Source: Trichocoleus sp. | Lineage (GTDB): Bacteria; Cyanobacteriota; Cyanobacteriia; Elainellales; Elainellaceae | Reading direction: 5' to 3' | Assembly: GCA_036702865.1 (NCBI GenBank) | Contig: DATNQD010000024.1 | Span: 22,883-86,882, forward strand | DNA length: 64,000 bases | In this document: positions 9,444 through 18,220 of the stretch, piece by piece | How the letters are laid out: each line of letters starts with the position of its first letter | How positions within the stretch are numbered: the first letter of the stretch is position 1 | Notes under the pieces: model-generated | What the model saw: the letters and a program-made list of their open reading frames with translations, nothing else | What the model was told of the DNA's origin: nothing | The model's database searches: none | Program-made: the position numbers and the translations under genes

Positions 9444-10292
9444 GTGGACTTAAAACAGATTTTCAAAACCGCCAATCCCATCATCGGTGTTGTTCATTTG
9501 CTGCCGTTGCCCACGTCTCCTCGTTGGGGAGGTAGCCTCAAAGCCGTGATTGACCGTGCAGAACAAGAAGCAACGGCACTGGCGTCGGGGGGCGTTGACG
9601 GCATTATTGTCGAGAATTTTTTTGATGCGCCTTTTGCCAAAGATGCTGTTGATCCTGCTGTCGTCAGTGCGATGAGTTTAGTTGTACAGCGATTAACCAG
9701 TCTAGTGACGCTGCCGCTGGGGTTAAACGTTCTGCGGAATGATGCCCGGAGCGCACTGGCGATCGCATCTTGTGTTCAGTCACAGTTTATTCGGGTCAAT
9801 GTGCTGACGGGCGTTATGGCAACTGATCAGGGCTTCATTGAAGGTCAAGCGCATCAGCTCCTGCGCTATCGACGTGAATTAGGAAGTGATGTCAAAATTT
9901 TGGCGGATGTGCTCGTTAAACATGCTCGTCCATTAGGTTCACCAAACTTAACAACTGCGGTTCAAGAAACGATCGAGCGCGGTTTGGCAGACGGCGTCAT
10001 TTTATCGGGATGGGCAACCGGTAGCCCGCCGAGCCTGGAAGATCTGGAGCTTGCCAGTGCTGCTGCAAACGGGACGCCTGTGTTCATTGGCAGTGGCGCA
10101 AGCTGGGAGAATATTCCGCAATTGATTCAGGCAGCCGATGGGGTGATTGTGTCCAGTTCCCTGAAGCGGCGCGGCAAAATTGAGCAACCGATCGATCCCA
10201 TTCGCGTGAGCCAATTTGTGGAAGCAATGCGGCGGAGTTTGGCGGTGAAAGAGCAATCTCAAGTTCCAAATTCTGTGCCAGTTCACTCTTAA
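9444..10292 (+). CDS. btpA: Photosystem I biogenesis protein BtpA
   Basis: 282 residues of the BtpA/SgcQ family, a TIM-barrel-like family. Visible family motifs are GVVHLLPLP at the N-terminus, GVDGIIVENFFDAPF, LPLGLNVLRNDARSAL, FIRVNVLTGVMATDQG and VFIGSGASWENI near the C-terminus. In Synechocystis BtpA is a peripheral thylakoid protein needed to stabilise the photosystem I reaction-centre proteins, notably at low temperature. The start is GTG 9444; the D-L-K-Q-I-F beginning fits the family. Its divergent neighbour is the rimO-crhR operon, also a cold-associated unit. Confidence 0.92.
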   Translation: MDLKQIFKTANPIIGVVHLLPLPTSPRWGGSLKAVIDRAEQEATALASGGVDGIIVENFFDAPFAKDAVDPAVVSAMSLVVQRLTSLVTLPLGLNVLRNDARSALAIASCVQSQFIRVNVLTGVMATDQGFIEGQAHQLLRYRRELGSDVKILADVLVKHARPLGSPNLTTAVQETIERGLADGVILSGWATGSPPSLEDLELASAAANGTPVFIGSGASWENIPQLIQAADGVIVSSSLKRRGKIEQPIDPIRVSQFVEAMRRSLAVKEQSQVPNSVPVHS

Positions 10293-10433
10293 AAAACCAC
10301 CCACTGGGAGACTGACTCTCTTGAGCCGATCGCATCTCTAGCGGTTTGAGCCAGAATAGATAAGTCAAGATAGAGTCTGCTGACTTATAAATAAAGCTTG
10401 ACTGGTAAAATTTCACGCTTCGCAAGAGGTTAT

Positions 10434-11372
10434 ATGAGTAGCCGTCGCCGCCAAGCTCCTTGGATTCAGCGGAATTCGCGTTATTTAATCGCCGCTGTTG
10501 CCGTTTTAGGAGCAATCAATACGGGATATATCACTGCCACTAAGCTGTTTGGAGGCGAGACAGCCTGCCCTACCAGTGGTTGTGAACAGGTTTTGTCTAG
10601 CGGTTATGCCTATGTATTTGGCTTGCCGCTGGCGCTGTTTGGGTTATTTGCCTATTTAGCAATGGCAGCGTTTGCTCTTGCTCCTTTGGCAATTAATCCC
10701 GAAAAAAATAAGCCGCTCCGAGCAGAAGTTGAAAACTGGACTTGGCTGCTGCTATTTCTGGGCGCAACTGCCATGCTGGTTTTCAGCGGCTACCTGATGT
10801 TCATTATGTTCAGTCAGTTTGTCGCGGTGTATGGCACAAAGGGACTTTGCTTCTACTGTTTAGCGTCAGCATTGTTTGCCCTGTCTCTGTTTGTCCTGAC
10901 GCTGGTAGGGCGTGCCTGGGAAGACCGAGGACAATTATTCTTCTCTGGGATTATCATCGCGCTAATCACGATCGTTGGAGCATTGGGAGTCTATGCCAAT
11001 GTGGGAGGGTCAGCAACGGCTGAGGTTCCAGGGCAGGCAGGACCACCGATTCAGGCATCATCAGGGCAGGCTGAACTGGAGTTGGCTCGTCATCTTAAAC
11101 AGATTGGCGCAAAGATGTATGGAGCTTATTGGTGTCCACATTGCCATGACCAAAAGGAACTGTTTGGCAGACAAGCATTCAAAGAAATCACTTATGTTGA
11201 GTGTGCACCAGATGGGCAAAATGCTCAAACTGACCTTTGCCAAACCAAAAAGATTGAGGGTTTCCCCACCTGGGAGATCAACGGCAAGCTTTATCCGGGA
11301 ACCCAAACTCTGCAACAGTTAGCAGACGAATCTGGCTATCAGGGAGCGCGAAACTTCCAAAGTGGCGGTTAA
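10434..11372 (+). CDS. Vitamin K epoxide reductase-thioredoxin fusion (disulfide-forming)
   Basis: 312 residues from ATG 10434, which has AGAGG five bases upstream; a TTG at 10398 would add 12 residues but lacks a better site. The N-terminal half is a VKOR domain with four to five membrane segments, a loop cysteine pair in CPTSGCEQVL and the redox motif CFYC. The C-terminal half is a lumenal or periplasmic thioredoxin domain with WCPHC and the cis-Pro stretch EGFPTWEI. In cyanobacteria such fusions oxidise protein thiols using quinones and support photosystem assembly. Its stop interlocks with that of the convergent kinase gene (TTAA at 11369-11372). Confidence 0.93.
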   Translation: MSSRRRQAPWIQRNSRYLIAAVAVLGAINTGYITATKLFGGETACPTSGCEQVLSSGYAYVFGLPLALFGLFAYLAMAAFALAPLAINPEKNKPLRAEVENWTWLLLFLGATAMLVFSGYLMFIMFSQFVAVYGTKGLCFYCLASALFALSLFVLTLVGRAWEDRGQLFFSGIIIALITIVGALGVYANVGGSATAEVPGQAGPPIQASSGQAELELARHLKQIGAKMYGAYWCPHCHDQKELFGRQAFKEITYVECAPDGQNAQTDLCQTKKIEGFPTWEINGKLYPGTQTLQQLADESGYQGARNFQSGG

Positions 11373-13552
11373 CGTTTTGTTTGCGTTAACGGTGCTGAAG
11401 TAACAGGCTTTGGCGGCTCTAAGCCTCCAGTCAAGCTAACGCTCGATCGAGCGACAATGACCGAAACCCCCGCCAGGAAAAATGCGATCGTTGGGGCAAC
11501 GCTGGGAATCCAGAGATGGAAGCTAAAAGCGACAAATGTTGTTCCGGCGATCGTGCCAATTAAAACAATTGTGCCTAGCCCTAAGCGCAGGGGACGACGG
11601 TACACAACCCAAACAAAGCCACTGCCGATCGCTGCCCAAGTGCCAATCCACAGCAGTTCTGTCCATTCTGGAATGAAGTGAAAGAGCGGCTGTTGATCGA
11701 TCGATGCTTGCAGAATTTGACTGACAATTTGAGCGTGAACTGCCACGCCTGGCATTTTATGTTCTGTTTGAGTGCCGCCACTGAAAGGCGTGAAGAACAA
11801 ATCTTTGCCGCTTGGGGCAGTGGTACCAATCAAAACGACTTTATCTTTGACCCACTCTGGCTTAATTTTGCCTTGAAGCACTGCTGTAAAAGCGATCGTT
11901 TGGGCGGGTGAGTTGGGCGAACGGTAATCCAATAACGTTTGATAGCCTTTTCCGGCATCCTCGCTGTGGTAACCACCAGACGTTTGCTCTAGCGGCAAAA
12001 ACAGCGCAGCACCTAGCTGCATATTTCCGGGAGACACAGGGCTATTTTGAGGCTGAATCTGCTCGGTTGCCAGGTATTTGAGAGCAATTTGCAGCGCGAA
12101 TGATGTATAAGTTGTTCCCTGAGACGAGCCAAATAGTAAGCCTCGCCGGACGACGCCATCGGGATCGATCGGAAAATCACTAAAGCCAATCTGCTCAGAG
12201 GGTAATGTTGACGGGGCAGGAGTGCCGATCGTGCCATTTTCAGCAAACGTCATAATGGTGATAACCCCTGCGGCTCGGAGCTGCTGCATCAGGTTTGCGT
12301 GTCCTGGTTCCTGCGGTAATTCTCGGTGCAGGTCAAGCCCGATGACACGAGGTTGATATTGGCTAAGGGTTTTGATGACTTGAGCCACGTCCTGATCACT
12401 GGGAGTCGATCGACGCAACGCTTGGAGATCAGATTCTGTGATCTCAACTAACAGGAGCCGGGGATCAGTGCCGCGATCGGGGCGAAGCCGAACGATTTGA
12501 TCATAAGCAGAGAGTTCTGGAGCTTGAAGCCAGCCGAGACTGCGCGCGCCGCCGAGTAGCCCGGTCACTGCAAGCGTTGTGAGTGCGATCGTCCGCCATG
12601 CCTTGGGCTGCTTTGAACGAACAGGTCGAGGAGCCATTCCCCGGTGATCAAATGTGTTTGTTTGATCAGTTTCAAAATCAAGCGGTTCTGATCGCAGCAA
12701 CGCTGAAGGCAGAGTAGTGGTATCGCTGAGTGAGTCAGATAAACGATCGAGTGCTTGAAGTGCCTCAGTTGCAGACTGATATCGCTGGCTAAAGTGGTAG
12801 CGTACCAGTCGGGTCAGAATTGCCTGAAGTCGGGGCGTAATTTCTGCCTGATTTTGCCAGACAAATTCGCCAGTGCTGGAGTCGGTAAGGAACTGGGCGG
12901 GTTGTAGCCCGGTTAAGGCTTGAATCGTTGTCACTCCTAACGAATATAAATCACTGCAGTAGCGGGGCTTACCAGCCAGTTGCTCCATTGCCGTATATCC
13001 GGGTGTGCCAATGCTGATGGTGAGGGTGGAATGTCCCGGTTCTGTACTCAATTGGCTGTGAATTTCTTTGACTGCGCCGAAATCAATCAACACAAATTGA
13101 CCATCCGGACGGCGAATCAGGTTTGCAGGTTTGATATCTCGGTGGATGACATGGTGATGATGCACAAACTCCAGAATGTCTAATCCATTGCGGAGGAAGT
13201 CGATCGCCTGAGTTTCTGTCCAGCGATGAGAAGGCGAAAGTTCCTGGCTCAGAGGGGTTCCGGCAATAAATTCCTGAACCAGATAGAACTCATGATCTTG
13301 CTCAAAAAATTCGAGAAAGGTGGGAATTTGGGGATGCTCTCCCAGCTTTTCCAGCGTTGCCGCTTCTGTTTTAAATAATCTCCGGGCAACCTCTAAGTAA
13401 TGGGCATCCGTCTTAATAGGCTTGAAATGCTTGACGACACAGCGAGGCTGCTCAGGCTGCTGCAAATCTTCAGCCAAATAAGTTTGACCAAAGCCGCCTG
13501 CACCTAAGACTGCGATCAGTTTGTATCGTTCCCTCAACAACAGCCCTAGCAT
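11369..13552 (-). CDS. Ser/Thr protein kinase with C-terminal CHASE2 sensor domain
   Basis: 727 residues. Residues ~1-270 are a Hanks-type kinase: GAGGFGQTYLAED glycine loop, VVKHFKP with the ATP-binding Lys, HRDIKPANL catalytic loop and DFGAVKE. After a membrane segment near 325-345, a CHASE2 domain follows (YDQIVRLRPDRGTDPRLLLV and PRVIGLDLHRELPQEPG), and the protein ends with about three membrane segments. CHASE2 is an extracytoplasmic ligand-sensing domain, so the kinase probably reports an external or lumenal signal to cytoplasmic substrates. The gene is divergent from a second kinase gene 266 bp away, suggesting a signalling locus. Confidence 0.9.
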   Translation of the reverse strand: MLGLLLRERYKLIAVLGAGGFGQTYLAEDLQQPEQPRCVVKHFKPIKTDAHYLEVARRLFKTEAATLEKLGEHPQIPTFLEFFEQDHEFYLVQEFIAGTPLSQELSPSHRWTETQAIDFLRNGLDILEFVHHHHVIHRDIKPANLIRRPDGQFVLIDFGAVKEIHSQLSTEPGHSTLTISIGTPGYTAMEQLAGKPRYCSDLYSLGVTTIQALTGLQPAQFLTDSSTGEFVWQNQAEITPRLQAILTRLVRYHFSQRYQSATEALQALDRLSDSLSDTTTLPSALLRSEPLDFETDQTNTFDHRGMAPRPVRSKQPKAWRTIALTTLAVTGLLGGARSLGWLQAPELSAYDQIVRLRPDRGTDPRLLLVEITESDLQALRRSTPSDQDVAQVIKTLSQYQPRVIGLDLHRELPQEPGHANLMQQLRAAGVITIMTFAENGTIGTPAPSTLPSEQIGFSDFPIDPDGVVRRGLLFGSSQGTTYTSFALQIALKYLATEQIQPQNSPVSPGNMQLGAALFLPLEQTSGGYHSEDAGKGYQTLLDYRSPNSPAQTIAFTAVLQGKIKPEWVKDKVVLIGTTAPSGKDLFFTPFSGGTQTEHKMPGVAVHAQIVSQILQASIDQQPLFHFIPEWTELLWIGTWAAIGSGFVWVVYRRPLRLGLGTIVLIGTIAGTTFVAFSFHLWIPSVAPTIAFFLAGVSVIVARSSVSLTGGLEPPKPVTSAPLTQTKR

Positions 13553-13818
13553 GATGACGATTTATCCATTCCTTCCTGATTTTGGCATAGGGGAAGAAGA
13601 CGAGACGGGAGAGGCAATCCTTATTTTTATTCAGTAGCAAATGATATAAATCCGTTTGGTTCTGCCAGCGAGGTCAAGGACGATGCGATGTTCTTCTACC
13701 CGTTGTGGGGTTGAGGGTTGTTAAAGATGTAACGCCTGGCTGGAAGCGCAAGCAGTATGCTAAAGAAAAGCCTTGGTTTGGGGCATGCTTTGACTTCCTG
13801 ATTTTATCTGGCGTACCG

Positions 13819-15234
13819 ATGGAAACGACACTGGCGGGTCGCTATCAAATCAGCAATTATTTAGGCGGCGGTGGGTTTGGGCAAACTTTTCTGGCGCGCG
13901 ATGTTCACTTACCCAGCCAGCCCTGGTGTGTGGTAAAGCAACTGAAACCTGGATCAAGCCATCCTAAAACCTTAGAAACGGCAAAGCGATTGTTCGATCG
14001 AGAGGCAGAAATGCTGTATCGGTTGGGACACCATGACCAGATTCCGCGCCTGATGGCGCACTTTGAGCAAAACCACGAGTTTTACCTGGTGCAAGAGTAT
14101 GTGGCAGGGCATCCGCTCAATAAGGAGCTTGTGTCAGGGGTGCAGTTCAGTGAAGCGAATGTGATCCAGTTATTGCGCGACATTCTGATCGTGCTGTCGT
14201 TTGTGCATCAGCAGCAGGTGATTCATCGCGATGTTAAGCCCGCGAATTTGATCCGACGCAACCTGGATAACCGGATTGTCTTGATTGATTTTGGGGCAGT
14301 GAAAGAAGTGCGAAACCGGGTAATTCACACCACTGAGCAAACCAGTTTAACGATCGCGGTTGGCTCTCCTGGCTATATGCCCAGTGAACAGCAAGCCCTT
14401 CAACCCCGCTACAGCAGCGATATTTATGCCGTGGGAATTGTGGGTTTACAGGCACTATCAGGGCTTTCGCCCAAGCTGTTCCCGAAAGATGAAGCGAGCA
14501 ATGAATTCTGCTGTGCTGCCTTTGGCGATCGAATCAAGGTCAGCCCAGATTTTGCAGCAGTGTTAGATCAGATGGTGCGCTATGACTATCGGCAGCGATA
14601 TCAAAACGCTACTGTTGCCCTGGATGCGCTGCAAGCCTTACAGCCCGATCGTGAAAACGTTTTGGAGCAGGACTATCAAAGCATTGATGCCGCCACTCTT
14701 GAACCTTTGACTGCTCCCTGGCTGAGTCAACCCGTCGTCTCAATGACGCAGCCCCCAGGTGATCTACCGTTCGTTGACCAAGAGACAGAAAAACAGCTCG
14801 AACGACTTTTAGCAGAAGCGATCGGTCCAGTTGCACCCATGCTCTTGCAAGCGGCACTGCTCCAAGCCTTAACGATTTCTGATCTGATAGACCAGTTAGC
14901 GAATCGAGTCCCAGACGCCAAACGATCGCAGTTTCAACGACAGGCTGAATCCTTGCTTCGATCGCCCCGTCTCACTACAGGCATGATTCAATCGCAAGCG
15001 ACTCCCAGCACTGCCCCCACATCCGCCAATCGGTCTAGTCTCAGCGTTGAATTTCTGAAGCAATGCGAACTAGAACTGATGCGGGCGATCGGTCCCATTG
15101 CGCCTTTACTGCTCCAGCGAACCCTTGCCCAGCATCCGGGTTGCACGATGAGTCAGCTAGTCGATGCCTTAACTCAGCAGATGGCTCCTCAGACGGCAAC
15201 AGCCTTCCGCCAGTCATTAAAGTCCTTGCTTTAG
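13819..15234 (+). CDS. Ser/Thr protein kinase with duplicated C-terminal helical domain
   Basis: 471 residues from ATG 13819 (METTLAGRYQISNYL), chosen because the kinase domain starts there; an in-frame GTG at 13705 would add 38 residues with no domain. Kinase motifs are GGGGFGQTFLARD, VVKQLKP, HRDVKPANL and DFGAVKE. The C-terminal region holds two related ~55-residue helical modules: LERLLAEAIGPVAPMLLQ and LELMRAIGPIAPLLLQ share I-G-P-[VI]-A-P and each ends in a Q-S-L-x-S/R-L-like stretch, showing an internal duplication. No membrane segment is seen, so it is likely cytoplasmic. Its last 18 bp overlap the convergent sensor gene. Confidence 0.9.
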   Translation: METTLAGRYQISNYLGGGGFGQTFLARDVHLPSQPWCVVKQLKPGSSHPKTLETAKRLFDREAEMLYRLGHHDQIPRLMAHFEQNHEFYLVQEYVAGHPLNKELVSGVQFSEANVIQLLRDILIVLSFVHQQQVIHRDVKPANLIRRNLDNRIVLIDFGAVKEVRNRVIHTTEQTSLTIAVGSPGYMPSEQQALQPRYSSDIYAVGIVGLQALSGLSPKLFPKDEASNEFCCAAFGDRIKVSPDFAAVLDQMVRYDYRQRYQNATVALDALQALQPDRENVLEQDYQSIDAATLEPLTAPWLSQPVVSMTQPPGDLPFVDQETEKQLERLLAEAIGPVAPMLLQAALLQALTISDLIDQLANRVPDAKRSQFQRQAESLLRSPRLTTGMIQSQATPSTAPTSANRSSLSVEFLKQCELELMRAIGPIAPLLLQRTLAQHPGCTMSQLVDALTQQMAPQTATAFRQSLKSLL

Positions 15235-16116
15235 CATCTCCATTGCCATCATTAAACTTGTTTTCATCCGATTAAACGCAGCCGCTAATTTGCCAATTTC
15301 ATCTTTGCCTTCAGCCGGAAATTCCGCTGCCATGTTGCCCATACTGACTTCATTTGCAGCAGTTGAAATCCGGTTCAGGGGATTGATGACAACTCGCTTC
15401 AGCAGAAAGTTGACGATCAGCAGCACGATCGCAAAGGCAGCTGCCATCAGCCCGACAAACAGCAGCGCATCCCGACGAGCACTCTCGACTAACCCTGCCG
15501 TCGGCACCGAGATCATCTGAGCACCAACAATTTCATTCAGCTTCCAGCCAAACCCATTGTCACTGCCGTAGGTTGTCAGCAGACTTTTGGGAGCCGCCTG
15601 AGGGGTACTGTGGCAGCGGAGACAGCTTTCCTGGCTGATGGCGATCGGTCGGGCAATGTAAAACAAATCTCCGACAGACGAGGTGCGATATCCGGTGAGT
15701 TCACGTCTAGCAGCATTGCTGCGAAACTGATTAATGATTCCGCTTTCAAATTCGTCAGCTTTATCGCGCAGATTCGTGGGATTGAGTGTTGCTTCTTTGT
15801 AGAAGAAGTCTTTGTATTCTGGGCTATTGCGCAAGCGATCGACCACGCCTCGCGCCGAGTAGCCTGGTACAGTTTGCGGCAAAAATTCTGCCTCAGTTTC
15901 CAGGCGGGCAGTCAGTTCGGGGGTGATTTCTTCCAGCGTGTACTGCCGCACAGAAAGCATGGTTTGCATCAGCAGATTTGCCCTAGTCGTAACCTGATAT
16001 TCGGCTCTTTGCGTCAAAATGCTGGAAAAGATGACACCACATAGCAATACTGCTCCCAGAAATACAAATAGCAAAATCAGGTTAAATTTCTTGCTTAGTC
16101 TTAAGCCTTGCAGCAT
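15217..16116 (-). CDS. Tll0287-like (DUF3365) membrane sensor with haem motif and HAMP domain
   Basis: 299 residues. An N-terminal membrane segment (residues ~11-32) is followed by a periplasmic Tll0287/DUF3365 domain containing CLRCH, a c-type haem attachment motif, then a second membrane segment and a HAMP domain (NRISTAANEVSMGN). It ends after HAMP without a kinase, cyclase or methyl-acceptor module, so it must signal through a partner or lacks an output. The minus-strand leader has CTGGAGGT just before ATG 16116. Its start codon is only 18 bp from that of the divergent PhnD-like gene, and its end overlaps the kinase gene by 18 bp. Confidence 0.85.
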   Translation of the reverse strand: MLQGLRLSKKFNLILLFVFLGAVLLCGVIFSSILTQRAEYQVTTRANLLMQTMLSVRQYTLEEITPELTARLETEAEFLPQTVPGYSARGVVDRLRNSPEYKDFFYKEATLNPTNLRDKADEFESGIINQFRSNAARRELTGYRTSSVGDLFYIARPIAISQESCLRCHSTPQAAPKSLLTTYGSDNGFGWKLNEIVGAQMISVPTAGLVESARRDALLFVGLMAAAFAIVLLIVNFLLKRVVINPLNRISTAANEVSMGNMAAEFPAEGKDEIGKLAAAFNRMKTSLMMAMEMLKQGL

Positions 16117-16134
16117 CCCTACCTCCAGAATTCT

Positions 16135-16992
16135 ATGATTTCACGTCGCACCTTTCTGCTTCAGATCCTCTTGACGTTGGCAGGTTGTCAATTTTCGAAA
16201 ACCAGCACTCCTCAGGGGTTAGATCAAATTACGATCGGCACGGTTGCTTACGGTGAGGGTTCACAAACGGCTGACCAGTATCAGAGATTTACCCAGTACT
16301 TAGAGCAGCAGACGAAATCATTTGTGCAGCTAGAACCAGCCTACAACGAGGTGCAGGCGATCGAGCAAATTCAGCGACAGGCTTGGTCTTTAGTATTCGC
16401 GCCGCCCGGTTTAGCGGCAATTGCTGTGGCAAAAGCGATGTATGTGCCTTTGTTTCCGCTGTCAGGCGTTGCCAATCTTAGTTCTATTTTAGTGGTGCGG
16501 CAAGATAGCCCGATTCGAGCTTTAACAGATGTAAATGGTCAAGTTTTGGCACTGGGACAACCGGGATCAGCAACCGCCTATTATGTGCCGCTCTATGAAC
16601 TTTATGGAACTGAGCCGGCGGAAGTGCGAATTGCCCCGACGCCAAAAATGATTTTGGAATGGCTGGCTCGATCGCAAGTGGGAGTTGGCGCAATGGCAAA
16701 AAATGAGTTCGATCGCTATCGTTCAACCATCCGAGGAACTGCCTTCCGGGTACTGCATACCAGTCGCCGCCTGCCATCGGGCTCTGTTCTGATTAGTCCT
16801 AAAGTCGATCGAAACCTGCAAGAAGTAATTCAACAGGCAATGAATCGTGCCCTGCCCACGATCGCTCAGGAAGCTGGCTATATTCCCAACGCCCAACCCC
16901 CAAACTATGAAACACTCATCACCTTTATTCAGAAAGTTGAGCCGATCGAAACTCACATTCAAGAAAAGCCGGCCCCGCTTTATACTCGATAA
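16135..16992 (+). CDS. PhnD-like phosphate/phosphite/phosphonate-type substrate-binding lipoprotein
   Basis: 285 residues from ATG 16135, which gives a lipoprotein signal: ISRR, a hydrophobic run, then LAGC lipobox (Cys near residue 19). The body is a PhnD-type periplasmic binding protein (ITIGTVAYGEG, LVFAPPGLAAIA, PGSATAYYVPLY). No permease or ATPase gene is adjacent, so a transport role is doubtful. Its divergent pairing with a haem/HAMP sensor suggests that it may act as the ligand-binding partner of that sensor. This is an inference from gene order only. Confidence 0.82.
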   Translation: MISRRTFLLQILLTLAGCQFSKTSTPQGLDQITIGTVAYGEGSQTADQYQRFTQYLEQQTKSFVQLEPAYNEVQAIEQIQRQAWSLVFAPPGLAAIAVAKAMYVPLFPLSGVANLSSILVVRQDSPIRALTDVNGQVLALGQPGSATAYYVPLYELYGTEPAEVRIAPTPKMILEWLARSQVGVGAMAKNEFDRYRSTIRGTAFRVLHTSRRLPSGSVLISPKVDRNLQEVIQQAMNRALPTIAQEAGYIPNAQPPNYETLITFIQKVEPIETHIQEKPAPLYTR

Positions 16993-17144
16993 TTTCCTAC
17001 GGTTCAGGTGGGATGAAAGATGAAATATTAAATACTGGGAATGGAGCTGAAGCAGCAAAAACAGAATAACAGTGAAAACAGAATAACAAGGTGAAATCTC
17101 TGCTCTTTCATTCCAAACCCCTACCCCCTACTCCCTGACTTTCC
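16993..17144. other. Short spacer with a 17-bp tandem repeat
   Basis: The spacer before aroE holds AAAACAGAATAAC twice at a period of 17 bp (17058-17087). No terminator was seen. Confidence 0.6.
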
Positions 17145-18017
17145 ATGATCAACGGCAAAACTCAGCTCCTTGGCGTCATTGGACATCCGATCGAACATTC
17201 CCTGTCTCCTGTAATGCATAATGCGGCGATCGAGCAGCTGGGCGCGAACTTTGTTTATCTGCCCTTTCCCATTGCTCCGGCAAACTTACCCCAAGCCCTT
17301 GAGGGGTTCCGAGCAGTTGGGCTAAAGGGCTTTAGCGTCACGATTCCCCATAAGCAAGCGATCATGCCCCTCCTGTCAGAAATTTCACCTGTGGCACAGG
17401 CGATCGGGGCAGTGAATACGGTTTGCTGGACGGAATCAGGCTGGAGCGGCACCAATACCGACGTTACGGGATTTTTGGCTCCTCTCATTGCAAAGCAGCA
17501 AGACTGGACAAAGGCAACAGCCCTCATTTTGGGCAATGGCGGCGCAGCCAGAGCAGTCGTGGCAGGCTGTCATCAGCTCGGCTATGCCCAGATTCAAGTT
17601 GTCGGACGTAACCCCCAAAAGCTTGAGGAGTTCCTGCAAAGCTGGTCGAATTCTTCCTTTTCTGGCAATCTCTCTGTCCACACCTGGAATGAACTGCCTG
17701 ACTTGCTGCCCAACACCGATCTCCTGGTCAACACCACGCCAATCGGAATGTATCCCCAAACAGATGCCTCACCGCTCACCACGGATGAGATGGCAAAACT
17801 ACGACCCGGATCGATCGCCTATGACCTGATCTACACTCCCCGCCCCACTCAGTTTTTGCAGCAGGCACAAGCACAAGGAGCGATCGGGATTGATGGATTA
17901 GAAATGCTGGTGCAACAAGGGGCAGCCGCTCTCGAACTCTGGCTGGAAATGCCCGCCCCAGTCGCAGTGATGCGAGAAGCCCTATTAGGGTATTTGCAGA
18001 AGTCGGGAAAGCCATAA
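17145..18017 (+). CDS. aroE: Shikimate dehydrogenase (NADP+)
   Basis: 290 residues. AroE reduces 3-dehydroshikimate to shikimate in chorismate and aromatic amino-acid synthesis. Family signatures are GHPIEHSLSPVMHNAA at the N-terminus, VTIPHKQAI with the catalytic Lys, NTDVTGF with the catalytic Asp, the Rossmann loop LGNGGAARAV, NTTPIGMYP and a C-terminal DGLEMLVQQGA. The length is normal. The start at ATG 17145 (MINGKTQLLGVIG) is standard. It stands alone on this strand and is convergent with the RTX-protein gene. Confidence 0.96.
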   Translation: MINGKTQLLGVIGHPIEHSLSPVMHNAAIEQLGANFVYLPFPIAPANLPQALEGFRAVGLKGFSVTIPHKQAIMPLLSEISPVAQAIGAVNTVCWTESGWSGTNTDVTGFLAPLIAKQQDWTKATALILGNGGAARAVVAGCHQLGYAQIQVVGRNPQKLEEFLQSWSNSSFSGNLSVHTWNELPDLLPNTDLLVNTTPIGMYPQTDASPLTTDEMAKLRPGSIAYDLIYTPRPTQFLQQAQAQGAIGIDGLEMLVQQGAAALELWLEMPAPVAVMREALLGYLQKSGKP

Positions 18018-18087
18018 GGCAGGCGCTAAGTTAGCGTCGCTGCATCAAGGAATGAATGACGCCTATCTACCGACGACATTGCCCCTT

Positions 18088-18120
18088 AAATCCCCCAATT
18101 GTGCCCGATTTTGGGAGATT
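18088..18120. repeat. Inverted repeat in the convergent aroE/RTX spacer
   Basis: AAATCCCCCAA faces TTGGGAGATTT across a ten-base centre, followed by T5. It may act as a bidirectional terminator. The AAATCCCCC/GGGGGATTT theme recurs at 58851-58871 and resembles the short dispersed inverted repeats common between cyanobacterial genes. Confidence 0.55.
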
Positions 18121-18220
18121 TTTAACTTTTTTGATTCTTCACTTCAGAGCAGAGGGGGCAAAGGACAGGATCGCGTTTGATCCAGGCAATCCCTTGATGC
18201 AGTGACATGCTATGACAGAA

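Noticed and set aside
11368..11393. GTTAACG repeated near the interlocked stops of the VKOR and kinase genes
   Set aside because: Only seven bases match at an 18-bp period, and GTTAAC is self-complementary. It is weaker than the other 3'-end repeats.
18024..18036. 13-bp palindrome CGCTAAGTTAGCG after aroE
   Set aside because: It has no T-tract and is too short to call a terminator or an operator with confidence.
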